Part shown: positions 55,211 through 62,411 of the stretch, one piece after another
Layout: every line of letters begins with the position of its first letter
Position numbering within the stretch: position 1 is the stretch's first letter
Assembly (NCBI GenBank): GCA_910586725.1
Contig: CAJUJL010000011.1
Location: 1 to 62,411, forward strand
Length of the DNA stretch: 62,411 nt
Source: an uncultured Lachnospiraceae bacterium
GTDB lineage: Bacteria; Bacillota; Clostridia; Lachnospirales; Lachnospiraceae
Reading direction: 5' to 3'
Notes under the pieces: model-generated
What the model saw: only the letters and a program-made list of their open reading frames with translations
What the model was told of the DNA's origin: nothing
Database searches by the model: none
Program-made: the position numbers and the translations under genes

Positions 55211-56428
55211 ATGGCAAGATTTACGTTACCCCGAGATCTGTATCATGGCAAGGGCTCTTTGGAGGCATTGAAATCATTTCAGGGCAAAAAAGCCGTTATC
55301 TGCGTTGGAGGCGGCTCCATGAAACGTTTCGGATTCTTAGACAGGGCAAAAGATTATCTGAAAGAAGCGGGCATGGAAGTGGAAATTATTGAAGGCATCG
55401 AACCGGATCCGTCGGTGGAAACCGTGATGAAAGGCGCGGAGACGATGTTAAAATTTGAGCCGGACTGGATTATTGCCATGGGCGGCGGTTCTCCGATTGA
55501 CGCAGCCAAAGCGATGTGGATCAAATACGAATATCCGGACATTACGTTTGAGGATATGTGCAAAGTATTCGGTATTCCAAGCTTAAGAAAAAAAGCGCAT
55601 TTCTGTGCGATTTCTTCCACATCCGGCACGGCGACGGAAGTAACGGCGTTTTCCATTATTACCGATTATGGAAAAGGCATTAAATATCCGATTGCAGATT
55701 TTGAAATTACCCCGGATGTCGCTATCGTAGATCCGGATCTTGCAGAGACGATGCCCCAGAAGCTGGTGGCCCATACGGGCATGGATGCGATGACGCACGC
55801 GGTAGAGGCTTATGTTTCTACGGCAAACTGTGATTTTACGGATCCGCTTGCGCTGCATGCAATCAAAATGATTCAGAGTGATCTTGTAGATTCTTACAAC
55901 GGCGATATGGCAAAGAGAGATTCCATGCACAACGCCCAGTGTCTTGCGGGAATGGCATTTTCCAATGCGCTGCTTGGCATCGTGCATTCTATGGCGCATA
56001 AGACAGGCGCGGCATTTGCGGATTTTGGCGCGCATATTATCCATGGAGCGGCAAACGCCATGTATCTGCCGAAGGTAATCGCATTTAACGCCAAGGATGA
56101 GACGGCGAAAAAGCGTTATGGCGACATTGCTGATTTTATGGGACTTGGCGGCAGCTCATTGGATGAGAAAGTGGAGCTTTTGATTACATATCTGCGCAAG
56201 ATGAACGATGATTTGAATATCCCGCACTGTATCAAAAATTACGGTCCGGACAGCTATCCGGCTGAAAACGGATTCGTGCCGGAGGAAGTATTTTTGGAGA
56301 GACTGCCGGATATTGCGGCGAACGCTCTCTTAGACGCCTGTACGGGTTCCAATCCAAGGCAGCCAGGCCAGGAAGAGATGGAGAAGCTGTTAAAATGCTG
56401 TTATTATGACACAGAGGTAGATTTTTAA
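55211..56428 (+). CDS. iron-containing alcohol dehydrogenase
   Basis: The 405-residue enzyme of the group III alcohol dehydrogenases probably reduces an aldehyde (for example acetaldehyde or butyraldehyde) with NAD(P)H. The nucleotide-binding MGGGSPIDAAKAMW, the STSGTATEVT motif and the metal ligands (Asp and His in GMDAMTHAVEAY, His in HSMAHKTGA and HIIHGAANA) are visible. AAAGGAGG is 9 nt upstream. It is monocistronic, between its own promoter and terminator. Alcohol formation would let the cell dispose of reductant. A role in butanol or propanediol metabolism cannot be separated by sequence alone. Confidence 0.93.
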   Translation: MARFTLPRDLYHGKGSLEALKSFQGKKAVICVGGGSMKRFGFLDRAKDYLKEAGMEVEIIEGIEPDPSVETVMKGAETMLKFEPDWIIAMGGGSPIDAAKAMWIKYEYPDITFEDMCKVFGIPSLRKKAHFCAISSTSGTATEVTAFSIITDYGKGIKYPIADFEITPDVAIVDPDLAETMPQKLVAHTGMDAMTHAVEAYVSTANCDFTDPLALHAIKMIQSDLVDSYNGDMAKRDSMHNAQCLAGMAFSNALLGIVHSMAHKTGAAFADFGAHIIHGAANAMYLPKVIAFNAKDETAKKRYGDIADFMGLGGSSLDEKVELLITYLRKMNDDLNIPHCIKNYGPDSYPAENGFVPEEVFLERLPDIAANALLDACTGSNPRQPGQEEMEKLLKCCYYDTEVDF

Positions 56429-56451
56429 ACCGACTGGCCTTGATAAATTTT

Positions 56452-56484
56452 AAGAGCCGGAAATCCTGGATTTCCGGCTCTTTT
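56452..56484 (+). terminator. terminator after the alcohol dehydrogenase
   Basis: AAGAGCCGGAAAT pairs with ATTTCCGGCTCTT around a five-base loop, followed by TTTT. It starts 24 nt after the stop codon. Confidence 0.9.
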
Positions 56485-56566
56485 ATAAAGTTTTTGACAA
56501 TCCTTTCAAATAGGCGATCGCAAGTTTTTTATCTTCAGGGGAAAGCGATGTAAACAGGGGAAGAGG
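56483..56566 (-). pseudogene. C-terminal remnant of a small regulator-type protein
   Basis: Read leftward, the frame gives PLFTSLSPEDKKLAIAYLKG, then LSKTL and a stop at 56485-56483. That is a plausible amphipathic C-terminal helix of the kind seen at the end of small helix-turn-helix regulators. Upstream, homology-like sequence fades into proline-rich out-of-frame text, so the rest of the gene is gone. It abuts the relic described at 56554. Confidence 0.45.
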
Positions 56567-57211
56567 CGTTAAAGCAGCTGGATTTGCTGCTGGGAGGACC
56601 ATGCAAATGCGGGAAATACATGTTTCTGCTGGACGGGTTCAATGAGGCGGGGACGGGAAAAGGAGGTCTGATTCAGGAAATCGAGGAACTTGGCGGCAAA
56701 GATTCTGTCGGAATTCTTGTTTCAGGCCGGATTGATTTTGGCGCGGCCAGAGATTTTACCGGAAATCGTGAGCTGACCGCTGTCTTAAAGGGGAATTTTG
56801 CTCCTTTTGAACAATTCCGGAGCGAAAAACAGGGGCCCTAGACCGATATTTATGCGCTTAGCGCAACGCTGTATTTTGCGATGGGAGGAAAACTTCCCGT
56901 CAGGGCGACGGACCGTATGGTTGCGCTGGCCTATGGAGAAAAAGACCCGCTTCTGCCGATTCAGGCTCTTTGCCACGATCTGCCGCCGCATGTGGCGAAA
57001 ACGCTGAATTGGGGGATGGAAGTTACGGCAAAGCAGCGGCCGCAGCCAGTGTTCCATGATGCTTGACAACAAAGGGATTGCTTATATCAGAGATGAAAAC
57101 TCTTCTTATGGGACATACGTAAACGGAGGCCGTTTGAAGCCTCTGGTGTGGCAGCCGGTAAAAAGCGGGAGCAGAATACGGTTTGCGACGGAGGAGTATC
57201 TCGTTATGTAA
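56554..57211 (+). pseudogene. fused relic of NACHT NTPase, Ser/Thr kinase and FHA domain genes
   Basis: Three incomplete domain fragments follow one another. First, a NACHT-like Walker B region (KYMFLLDGFNEAG ... VGILVSGRIDF), open from 56554. Second, in the same frame, the activation-loop end and C-lobe of a Hanks-type kinase: FAPFEQFRSEKQGP, a TAG at 56839-56841 where the family normally has Trp, then TDIYALSATLYF and KLPVRATDRM, with a stop at 57064. Third, in another frame, the end of an FHA domain (SSYGTYVNGGRL ... SGSRIRFATEEYLVM, stop at 57209-57211). No kinase catalytic loop, Walker A or FHA N terminus remains, and no start site is visible. The reading frames strongly suggest a formerly complete signalling locus collapsed by deletions. 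Confidence 0.8.
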
Positions 57212-57288
57212 AAGCAAAGACGGAAATGACGTATTGTAAAAGATTTTTCCGGTGATAGAATTATGAAAGTGTGCAGGAGGTATCTTTA

Positions 57289-59571
57289 ATGAAGTTTAAT
57301 CGAAAAAGAATGGCGGCAACTGTTTTGACCGTGTGTTTACTGTTGTGTGAAGCGAATATTTTTGTTTATGCGAAAGAGCGTAAGACAATTGGCCTGGCGG
57401 CTTCTGCGACCGGTCAGGGACCGGAGGAAGCGAAGCAAAATGAAGCGATTTTTTATGAAAAGGAATTTTCAGAAGAAGGCGTAAAAGTTACGTTAGATGA
57501 CAGAGAAGGCATTGTGCCAGAAAACGCCAGTGTTTCCGTTTCACTTATACAGGATGCGGAATTGGAGCGCATCAAAAGCGAAATCCGGGAAAAACTGCAA
57601 ACCGTGACGGAAGCAAATCTTTTGTCTTCTCACGAAGAAGATCAGACGTTGTTTGGCAGATATTATGATTTGACGCCGGTTGTGGAAGAAGCTTACGCAT
57701 TGGATTTTGAAATTACATACCGGGATGACGCCGGAAGTCTCTGCGTGTTTGAACCGGATGCGGGAGAGAGCATCGGCGTAAACATAGAAGTGGACGGGCT
57801 GAACGGTTTGATTGCGGATGAAATGCAGGAGGCCGTTTTGTTTCACAATCCGTCCGTCAGGCCTTACATGTACGGCAGCAGACAGCCTGGTTTTGTATCA
57901 GACGATTTTGATGAACCGCAGATCATTTCCGAGGGCGTTTCGATAAACGGAGACTTGCTGACGTTTGACGCGGAACATTTTTCTGTTTATACGGCCGTTG
58001 TAGTCCGTTATGCGGCATCCGCGGACAGCGATCTTATATCTGCGCAGGAGAGGGCCTGGAGCATTATAAACACGCATGCGGATCCGGATTATTTTTTAAA
58101 AGACCCGCTCAAAGACACGATGAAAGAATCCGAGTTCCGGGAGCTGAAAAACGCCGCCGTATCGGCGACGGAGGGATGCGCGACGCAATATGATAAAATA
58201 AAAGCAATTACGGAATTTGTCGCGGAACGCACGTTTTACGATTATAAATATATATCCGATAAGAAGAAATATCCGACAAATGTTGAGCCATATAAGGTTT
58301 ATGCACAAAAGAGAACCGTTTGCGCAGGATATGCCCGTCTGGTGAGAACGCTGTTGATTTCGCTTGGCATTCCCTGTATGGATCTGATTGGAAACAATCA
58401 TGAGTACAATGCCGCGTATGACGGCGCGAATAACAGGTGGGTGTTTCTGGACGCTACCTGGTGCAGCAAGAATGCATATACGGCTGACGATGTTTTTGCG
58501 TATGGAGGCCACTCGGTTCAATATTTTGACATGACGCCGCAGAAGATCGCGGAGCTGACCAGTCATGAGACATATTTTTTGGAAGGTCTTTTGGACGGCA
58601 TTGATAATTCCGCATATTACAGAATGGAGACGGAGCATGATACAACGACGCCGGCGGACGATCTGATCTGGAGGAAGGGAAACTGGAGCCTTGAGGTTTC
58701 CGGGGCCAAAAAGGCAGATGTAAAAGCAGCGGCCGGATTTGGCGGCATGGAAGTGCAAAAGGTTACAGACCGGGCGTTTGATAAAAATAAAAATTTAAAA
58801 ACAATAGATTTGTCGGCCGCAAAGCTTCTGTCGATCGGCTATGCGAGTTTTTATGAATGCAAGAATCTGACGACAGTTAAGTTTCCGGCTTCGTTGACCA
58901 AAATGGACGAGTTTGCATTTTATGGGTGCGCCAAATTGAAAAAAATCGATTTGCAGTCGACAAATTTAAAAAAAATATCCGGCTCCTCGTTTTATAAATG
59001 TAAATCTTTGAAAACGGCGGTTTTTCCGGCGTCTGTCAAGAAGATCGAAAACCATGCGCTGCGGGAATGCCGGAACCTGAAAAAAATCGACTTGTCCGGC
59101 ACGAAAACCACTTCGATCGGCTACGCGGCTTTTTACGGGTGCAACAAGGCCAAAAGCATAAGCATTCCTTCTACCGTAAAGTCCATCGATGAGTTTGCGT
59201 TTGGATGCAGCACGAATTCGGACGTAAAGACTTCCGTTGTAACGACGCTTTCCGCTAAGAAGATTGGCATTCACAACTACAGGAAAAACATATGGGGGCG
59301 TCGGCAGATAAATAAAAGCCCGTATGCTTATCATGTAAAATTCTATGCAAACGGAGCGGTCCGGGGAACAATGAAAAATATGCTGTGCGCAGGAGACAGG
59401 CAGTATAAGATTTCCGCCAACAAATTCAGACGCGAGGGTTATCGGTTTACCGGATGGAATACAAAGAAAAATGGAAAAGGAAAAACATATAAAGATAAAG
59501 CTAAGATAAAAAATCTGGTAAAAAAGAACGGAAAAACCGTTAAATTATATGCACAGTGGAAAAAAGCATAA
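57289..59571 (+). CDS. secreted transglutaminase-like protein with LRR_5 and repeat domains
   Basis: The 760-residue protein has a signal peptide (1-26, ending FVYAKE), an N-terminal region of beta character, a transglutaminase-like core (about 255-420), then LRR_5/BspA-like repeats (about 480-660) and a Listeria-Bacteroides repeat with a basic tail (GYRFTGWNTKKNGKG). The likely catalytic triad is Cys in VCAGYARLVR, His in NNHEYNAAYD and Asp in FLDATW. Such cores act as proteases, peptidases or cross-linking enzymes in bacteria. There is no LPXTG signal. AGGAGG lies 8 nt upstream of ATG 57289. It shares the LRR style with the two GH33 proteins and the GH84 enzyme, suggesting a common route to the surface. 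Confidence 0.82.
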   Translation: MKFNRKRMAATVLTVCLLLCEANIFVYAKERKTIGLAASATGQGPEEAKQNEAIFYEKEFSEEGVKVTLDDREGIVPENASVSVSLIQDAELERIKSEIREKLQTVTEANLLSSHEEDQTLFGRYYDLTPVVEEAYALDFEITYRDDAGSLCVFEPDAGESIGVNIEVDGLNGLIADEMQEAVLFHNPSVRPYMYGSRQPGFVSDDFDEPQIISEGVSINGDLLTFDAEHFSVYTAVVVRYAASADSDLISAQERAWSIINTHADPDYFLKDPLKDTMKESEFRELKNAAVSATEGCATQYDKIKAITEFVAERTFYDYKYISDKKKYPTNVEPYKVYAQKRTVCAGYARLVRTLLISLGIPCMDLIGNNHEYNAAYDGANNRWVFLDATWCSKNAYTADDVFAYGGHSVQYFDMTPQKIAELTSHETYFLEGLLDGIDNSAYYRMETEHDTTTPADDLIWRKGNWSLEVSGAKKADVKAAAGFGGMEVQKVTDRAFDKNKNLKTIDLSAAKLLSIGYASFYECKNLTTVKFPASLTKMDEFAFYGCAKLKKIDLQSTNLKKISGSSFYKCKSLKTAVFPASVKKIENHALRECRNLKKIDLSGTKTTSIGYAAFYGCNKAKSISIPSTVKSIDEFAFGCSTNSDVKTSVVTTLSAKKIGIHNYRKNIWGRRQINKSPYAYHVKFYANGAVRGTMKNMLCAGDRQYKISANKFRREGYRFTGWNTKKNGKGKTYKDKAKIKNLVKKNGKTVKLYAQWKKA

Positions 59572-59602
59572 CAATAGCGGACCTTGAATCAGGTCTGTAT
59601 AT

Positions 59603-59639
59603 GGAGCCGGTTTGCAGTTGTGAACCCGGCTCCGTTTTT
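59603..59639 (+). terminator. terminator after the transglutaminase-like gene
   Basis: GGAGCCGGTT pairs with AACCCGGCTCC (one bulged C) and is followed by GTTTTT. It lies about 30 nt after the stop codon. Confidence 0.8.
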
Positions 59640-59683
59640 GCAGTCGTTAAGCCGGGAAGATCCAAAAAGGAAAAAATAAATTA

Positions 59684-59712
59684 TTTACTTAATCAAAAAT
59701 AAATGGTATGAT
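59684..59712 (+). promoter_or_regulatory. promoter of the iorAB operon
   Basis: TTTACT (59684-59689), 17 bp, TATGAT (59707-59712), in very A+T-rich DNA 75 nt before iorA. Confidence 0.55.
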
Positions 59713-59786
59713 AAATGCGTTGCGTATAAATATAGGAAATATTGATCTTTTTTTTATAAATATGCATTACAGAAAGGATAACCATT

Positions 59787-61529
59787 ATGAAACAGCTGAT
59801 GTTGGGCAATAAAGCCTTGGCAAGAGGATTGTATGAGGCGGGGTGCAGCGTAGTATCCAGCTATCCGGGAACGCCGAGTACAGAAGTTACGGAGGAGGCC
59901 GCGAAGTATGATGAAATCTACTGCGAATGGGCTCCGAATGAAAAAGTTGCCATGGAAGTAGCCTTTGGCGCTTCCCTGGCGGGAAAGAGAAGCTTTTGCG
60001 GTATGAAGCACGTGGGACTCAACGTAGCCGCAGATCCGTTGTTTACCTGTTCTTATACGGGCGTAAACGCGGGCATGGTCATTTGCGTGGCGGACGACGC
60101 GGGGATGCATTCCTCTCAGAATGAACAGGATTCCAGACATCATGCGATTGCATCAAAAATACCCATGTTAGAGCCGTCCGATTCCAGAGAAGCCTGTGAG
60201 TTCGCAAAAAAAGCGTTCGAGCTTTCCGAAGAATTTGACACTCCGGTCATCATTAAAATGTGTACAAGGGTGGCGCATTCTCAGAGCATTGTAGAGACGG
60301 CGGAACGAAACGTGCCGGACGCTTGCCGCTATGAAAAAAATATTGCAAAATACGTTATGATGCCCGGCAATGCCATCCGCCGTCATCCGGTCGTGGAAGA
60401 GCGCATGCGGAAACTGACGGAATATGCGGAAAACTGCGAATTCAACCGTGTGGAAATGGGAGATGCCAAACTTGGCATTATCACTTCTTCCACAAGCTAC
60501 CAGTATGTAAAGGAAGTATTTGGTGAGAACGCCTGTATTTTAAAGCTTGGCCTGATTCATCCGCTTCCGGAAAAGCTGATTTTGGATTTTGCGTCCAAAG
60601 TGGAAAAGCTTGTCATTGTCGAAGAACTGGATCCAGTGATTGAGACGCACTGCAAAGCCCTGGGACTTACGGTTACGGGAAAAGACGCGCTTCCGCTGGA
60701 GGGAGAATATTCGCAGAATTTGATTGCCGAAAAGCTTGGCGTATCCGTTCCAAAATATAAGAGCCTGAGCGAGACGCTTCCAAACCGGCCGCCGGTGATG
60801 TGCGCCGGATGCCCGCACAGAGGACTGTTTTACATATTATCGAAAAATAAATGCACCGTTCTTGGAGACATCGGATGTTATACGCTAGGCGCGGTTGCTC
60901 CGTTAAACGCGATGGAAATGACGCTTTGCATGGGCGCTTCCATCAGCTCCATCCATGGATTTAACAAAGCGCTGGGTGAAGAGAGCGAGAAAAAAACGGT
61001 AGCGGTCATCGGAGATTCGACATTTATGCATTCCGGTATGACGGGGCTTGCAAACATTGCGTATAACCAGAGCAATTCCACCGTGATTATTCTGGACAAT
61101 TCCATTACCGGCATGACGGGGCATCAGCAGAACCCGACGACGGGGCTTAATATCAAAGGCGATCCCGCCGGAAAAATTGATCTGGAAAGCCTTTGCCGTT
61201 CCATGGGATTTGAGCGCGTGACGGTCGTAGATCCCTATGATCTGGAAGAATGCGACAGGGTAATAAAAGAAGAGCTTGCGGCGAAAGCGCCGTCTGTGAT
61301 TATCAGCAGACGCCCCTGCGCCCTGTTAAAATACGTAAAACACAATGCGCCTCTGTTTGTAAAAGAGGAAACATGCGTCGGCTGCAAATCCTGCATGCGC
61401 CTTGGCTGTCCGGCCATCAGCATGAAAGACGGAAAAGCAGTCGTTGACGGTACGCAGTGTGTTGGCTGTAAGGTCTGCGAGCAGTTGTGTAAATTCGACG
61501 CTCTGCAGTCAGAGGAGGTGCAGGAATGA
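59787..61529 (+). CDS. iorA: indolepyruvate ferredoxin oxidoreductase, alpha subunit
   Basis: IorAB oxidatively decarboxylates aryl 2-oxoacids (indolepyruvate, phenylpyruvate, 4-hydroxyphenylpyruvate) to aryl-acetyl-CoA and reduces ferredoxin. The 580 residues have the pyrimidine-binding domain (SSYPGTPSTEVTEEA), the GxDxxxGC-like thiamine region (CAGCPHRGLFY, GDIGCYTLG, GDSTFMHSGMTGL, DNSITGMTGHQQ) and a C-terminal two-cluster ferredoxin domain (CVGCKSCMRLGCP, CVGCKVCEQLC). The ATG at 59787 follows AGAAAGGA. It overlaps iorB by 4 nt, so the subunits are co-translated. Confidence 0.95.
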   Translation: MKQLMLGNKALARGLYEAGCSVVSSYPGTPSTEVTEEAAKYDEIYCEWAPNEKVAMEVAFGASLAGKRSFCGMKHVGLNVAADPLFTCSYTGVNAGMVICVADDAGMHSSQNEQDSRHHAIASKIPMLEPSDSREACEFAKKAFELSEEFDTPVIIKMCTRVAHSQSIVETAERNVPDACRYEKNIAKYVMMPGNAIRRHPVVEERMRKLTEYAENCEFNRVEMGDAKLGIITSSTSYQYVKEVFGENACILKLGLIHPLPEKLILDFASKVEKLVIVEELDPVIETHCKALGLTVTGKDALPLEGEYSQNLIAEKLGVSVPKYKSLSETLPNRPPVMCAGCPHRGLFYILSKNKCTVLGDIGCYTLGAVAPLNAMEMTLCMGASISSIHGFNKALGEESEKKTVAVIGDSTFMHSGMTGLANIAYNQSNSTVIILDNSITGMTGHQQNPTTGLNIKGDPAGKIDLESLCRSMGFERVTVVDPYDLEECDRVIKEELAAKAPSVIISRRPCALLKYVKHNAPLFVKEETCVGCKSCMRLGCPAISMKDGKAVVDGTQCVGCKVCEQLCKFDALQSEEVQE

Positions 61530-62098
61530 CGAAGAATATTATGATTGTCGGCGTAGGAGGACAAGGTTCCCTGCTTGCCAGCAAACTGTTAGGACATTTG
61601 CTTTTGGCGGAAGGCTATGACGTAAAAGTTTCCGAAGTGCATGGCATGAGCCAGCGCGGCGGAAGCGTCGTTACGTATGTAAGATTTGGAGAAAAAGTAT
61701 ATTCTCCGATTATTGATAAAGGGGAAGCGGATTTTATCGTTTCCTTTGAAAAATTAGAAGCTGCCCGTTATGTGGAATATTTAAAAGAAGACGGAAGAAT
61801 CGTGGTCAATACGCAGGAGATTGATCCGATGCCGGTCATTACCGGAGCAGCCGCATATCCTGAAAATCTCATCGAAAAAATGCAGTCTCTTTCCATTCAG
61901 GCGGACGCTATGGACTGTTTGTCGCTTGCAAAAAAAGCAGGTTCTTCCAAAGCGGTCAATCTCGTACTGATGGGACGCCTGTCAAAATATTTTGACATTC
62001 CGCTGGAAAAATGGCAGAAAGCCATTGAAGAGTGCGTGCCGGCAAAATTTGTTGAGATGAATCAGAAAGCATTTTTGCTGGGACGGGAAGAAGCATAA
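61526..62098 (+). CDS. iorB: indolepyruvate ferredoxin oxidoreductase, beta subunit
   Basis: The 190-residue subunit is the gamma-type domain of the 2-oxoacid oxidoreductases and completes the enzyme with IorA. Its N terminus IMIVGVGGQGSLLASKLLG, the central VKVSEVHGMSQRGGSVVTYVRFG and the PIIDKGEADFIVSFEKLEA segment match the family. GAGGTG precedes the ATG, which overlaps the iorA stop codon. It ends 27 nt before the ligase gene. Confidence 0.95.
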   Translation: MTKNIMIVGVGGQGSLLASKLLGHLLLAEGYDVKVSEVHGMSQRGGSVVTYVRFGEKVYSPIIDKGEADFIVSFEKLEAARYVEYLKEDGRIVVNTQEIDPMPVITGAAAYPENLIEKMQSLSIQADAMDCLSLAKKAGSSKAVNLVLMGRLSKYFDIPLEKWQKAIEECVPAKFVEMNQKAFLLGREEA

Positions 62099-62125
62099 AA
62101 AAGAGCAGAGGAAGGATGAAGAAAA

Positions 62126-62411
62126 ATGAAAAATTATTATCAGCCAGAGATTGAAACCATGCCGGTAGAAGAGCTTCAAAAACTCCAGAGCGAAAGACTG
62201 GTAAAACAGACGCAGTATGTTTATGACAATGTAAAGTTTTACCGGGATAAGATGGATGCGGCAGGAGTAAAGCCGGAAGATGTAAAGGGAATCGAAGATT
62301 TGCACAAGCTTCCGTTTATCAGCAAAGACGATCTGCGCGACCAGTATCCTTACGGGCTTTTGGCGACGCCGCTTTCGGACTGCGTGCGCATCCAGTCTAC
62401 AAGCGGGACGA
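62126..62411 (+). CDS. phenylacetate-CoA ligase family protein, 5' part only
   Basis: The first 95 residues resemble PaaK-type AMP-forming ligases: MKNYYQPEIETMPVEELQKL, YRDKMDAAGVKPEDVK, LPFISKDDLRDQYPYG and the start of the P-loop motif, STSGT, where the window ends. Next to iorAB it probably acts on the aryl-acetyl-CoA/arylacetate pair, making or using aryl-acetate. The rest of the gene is outside the window. GAGGAAGGATG precedes the chosen ATG at 62126. Confidence 0.88.
   Translation, partial: MKNYYQPEIETMPVEELQKLQSERLVKQTQYVYDNVKFYRDKMDAAGVKPEDVKGIEDLHKLPFISKDDLRDQYPYGLLATPLSDCVRIQSTSGT

Noticed and set aside
1..62411. CRISPR arrays, tRNA or rRNA genes, insertion sequences
   Set aside because: No regularly spaced direct repeats, no tRNA-like cloverleaf or CCA end, no rRNA sequence and no transposase reading frame were recognised by eye. 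Absence of a small RNA cannot be ruled out without computation.

Overview
The window looks like chromosome from an anaerobic, spore-forming gut Firmicute, most likely a mucin-foraging Lachnospiraceae species close to [Ruminococcus] torques or Mediterraneibacter. This is inferred from content, not from a database search. Sporulation genes (gpr, spoIIP, a SleL-like GH18) point to an endospore former. PFOR, a group-B-type [FeFe] hydrogenase, acetate kinase and an arylpyruvate:ferredoxin oxidoreductase point to ferredoxin-based fermentation. Two very large GH33 proteins and a GH84 hexosaminidase point to attack on sialylated mucin-type glycans.

Layout. 1-2.1 kb is a decayed accessory segment: a gutted CadA-type P-type ATPase, a truncated ArsR/CadC regulator and small orphan ORFs. 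2.5-7.6 kb holds a secreted sialidase with a complete-looking active site and an SSS-family sodium symporter. 7.6-12.6 kb holds a group-B [FeFe] hydrogenase and pyruvate:ferredoxin oxidoreductase. 12.7-19.7 kb is a compact core run: comEA, response regulator, histidine kinase, GerMN lipoprotein, comEC, holA. A 2030-residue GH33-like protein (19.8-25.9 kb) sits between holA and the rpsT/gpr/spoIIP core genes; by eye it lacks the acid/base Asp and one Arg of the arginine triad. 28.7-31.4 kb on the minus strand carries a MATE exporter and tmcAL. From 31.5 kb a long co-directional run holds ackA, an AIM24 protein, addB, addA, maf, a small acidic protein, a parvulin-like lipoprotein and a LysM-GH18 protein. 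htpG (minus) has a CIRCE operator. Opposite it lies an unrecognised 894-residue zinc-ribbon protein with about six tandem helical repeats, then deoB.

49.9-54.5 kb (minus) is a multidomain GH84 enzyme. 54.6-56.4 kb holds an isochorismatase-fold hydrolase and an iron alcohol dehydrogenase. 56.5-57.2 kb is a graveyard: a minus-strand regulator tail and a fused relic of NACHT, Ser/Thr-kinase and FHA domains. A secreted transglutaminase-like protein follows, then iorA, iorB and the start of a phenylacetate-CoA-ligase-type gene that runs off the window.

Two themes connect the accessory parts. First, three secreted glycan-active proteins end in the same kind of leucine-rich-repeat (LRR_5/BspA-like) block with a lysine-rich tail and no LPXTG signal, and the transglutaminase-like protein carries related repeats. 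Second, an unnamed two-part module of about 250-285 residues occurs once in the first GH33 and three times in tandem in the second. It is the best candidate here for an undescribed glycan-binding module. Ferredoxin reduced by PFOR and IorAB could feed the hydrogenase, with acyl-CoA products yielding ATP through ligase or kinase steps. All alignments were made by eye from the sequence and remembered family motifs.
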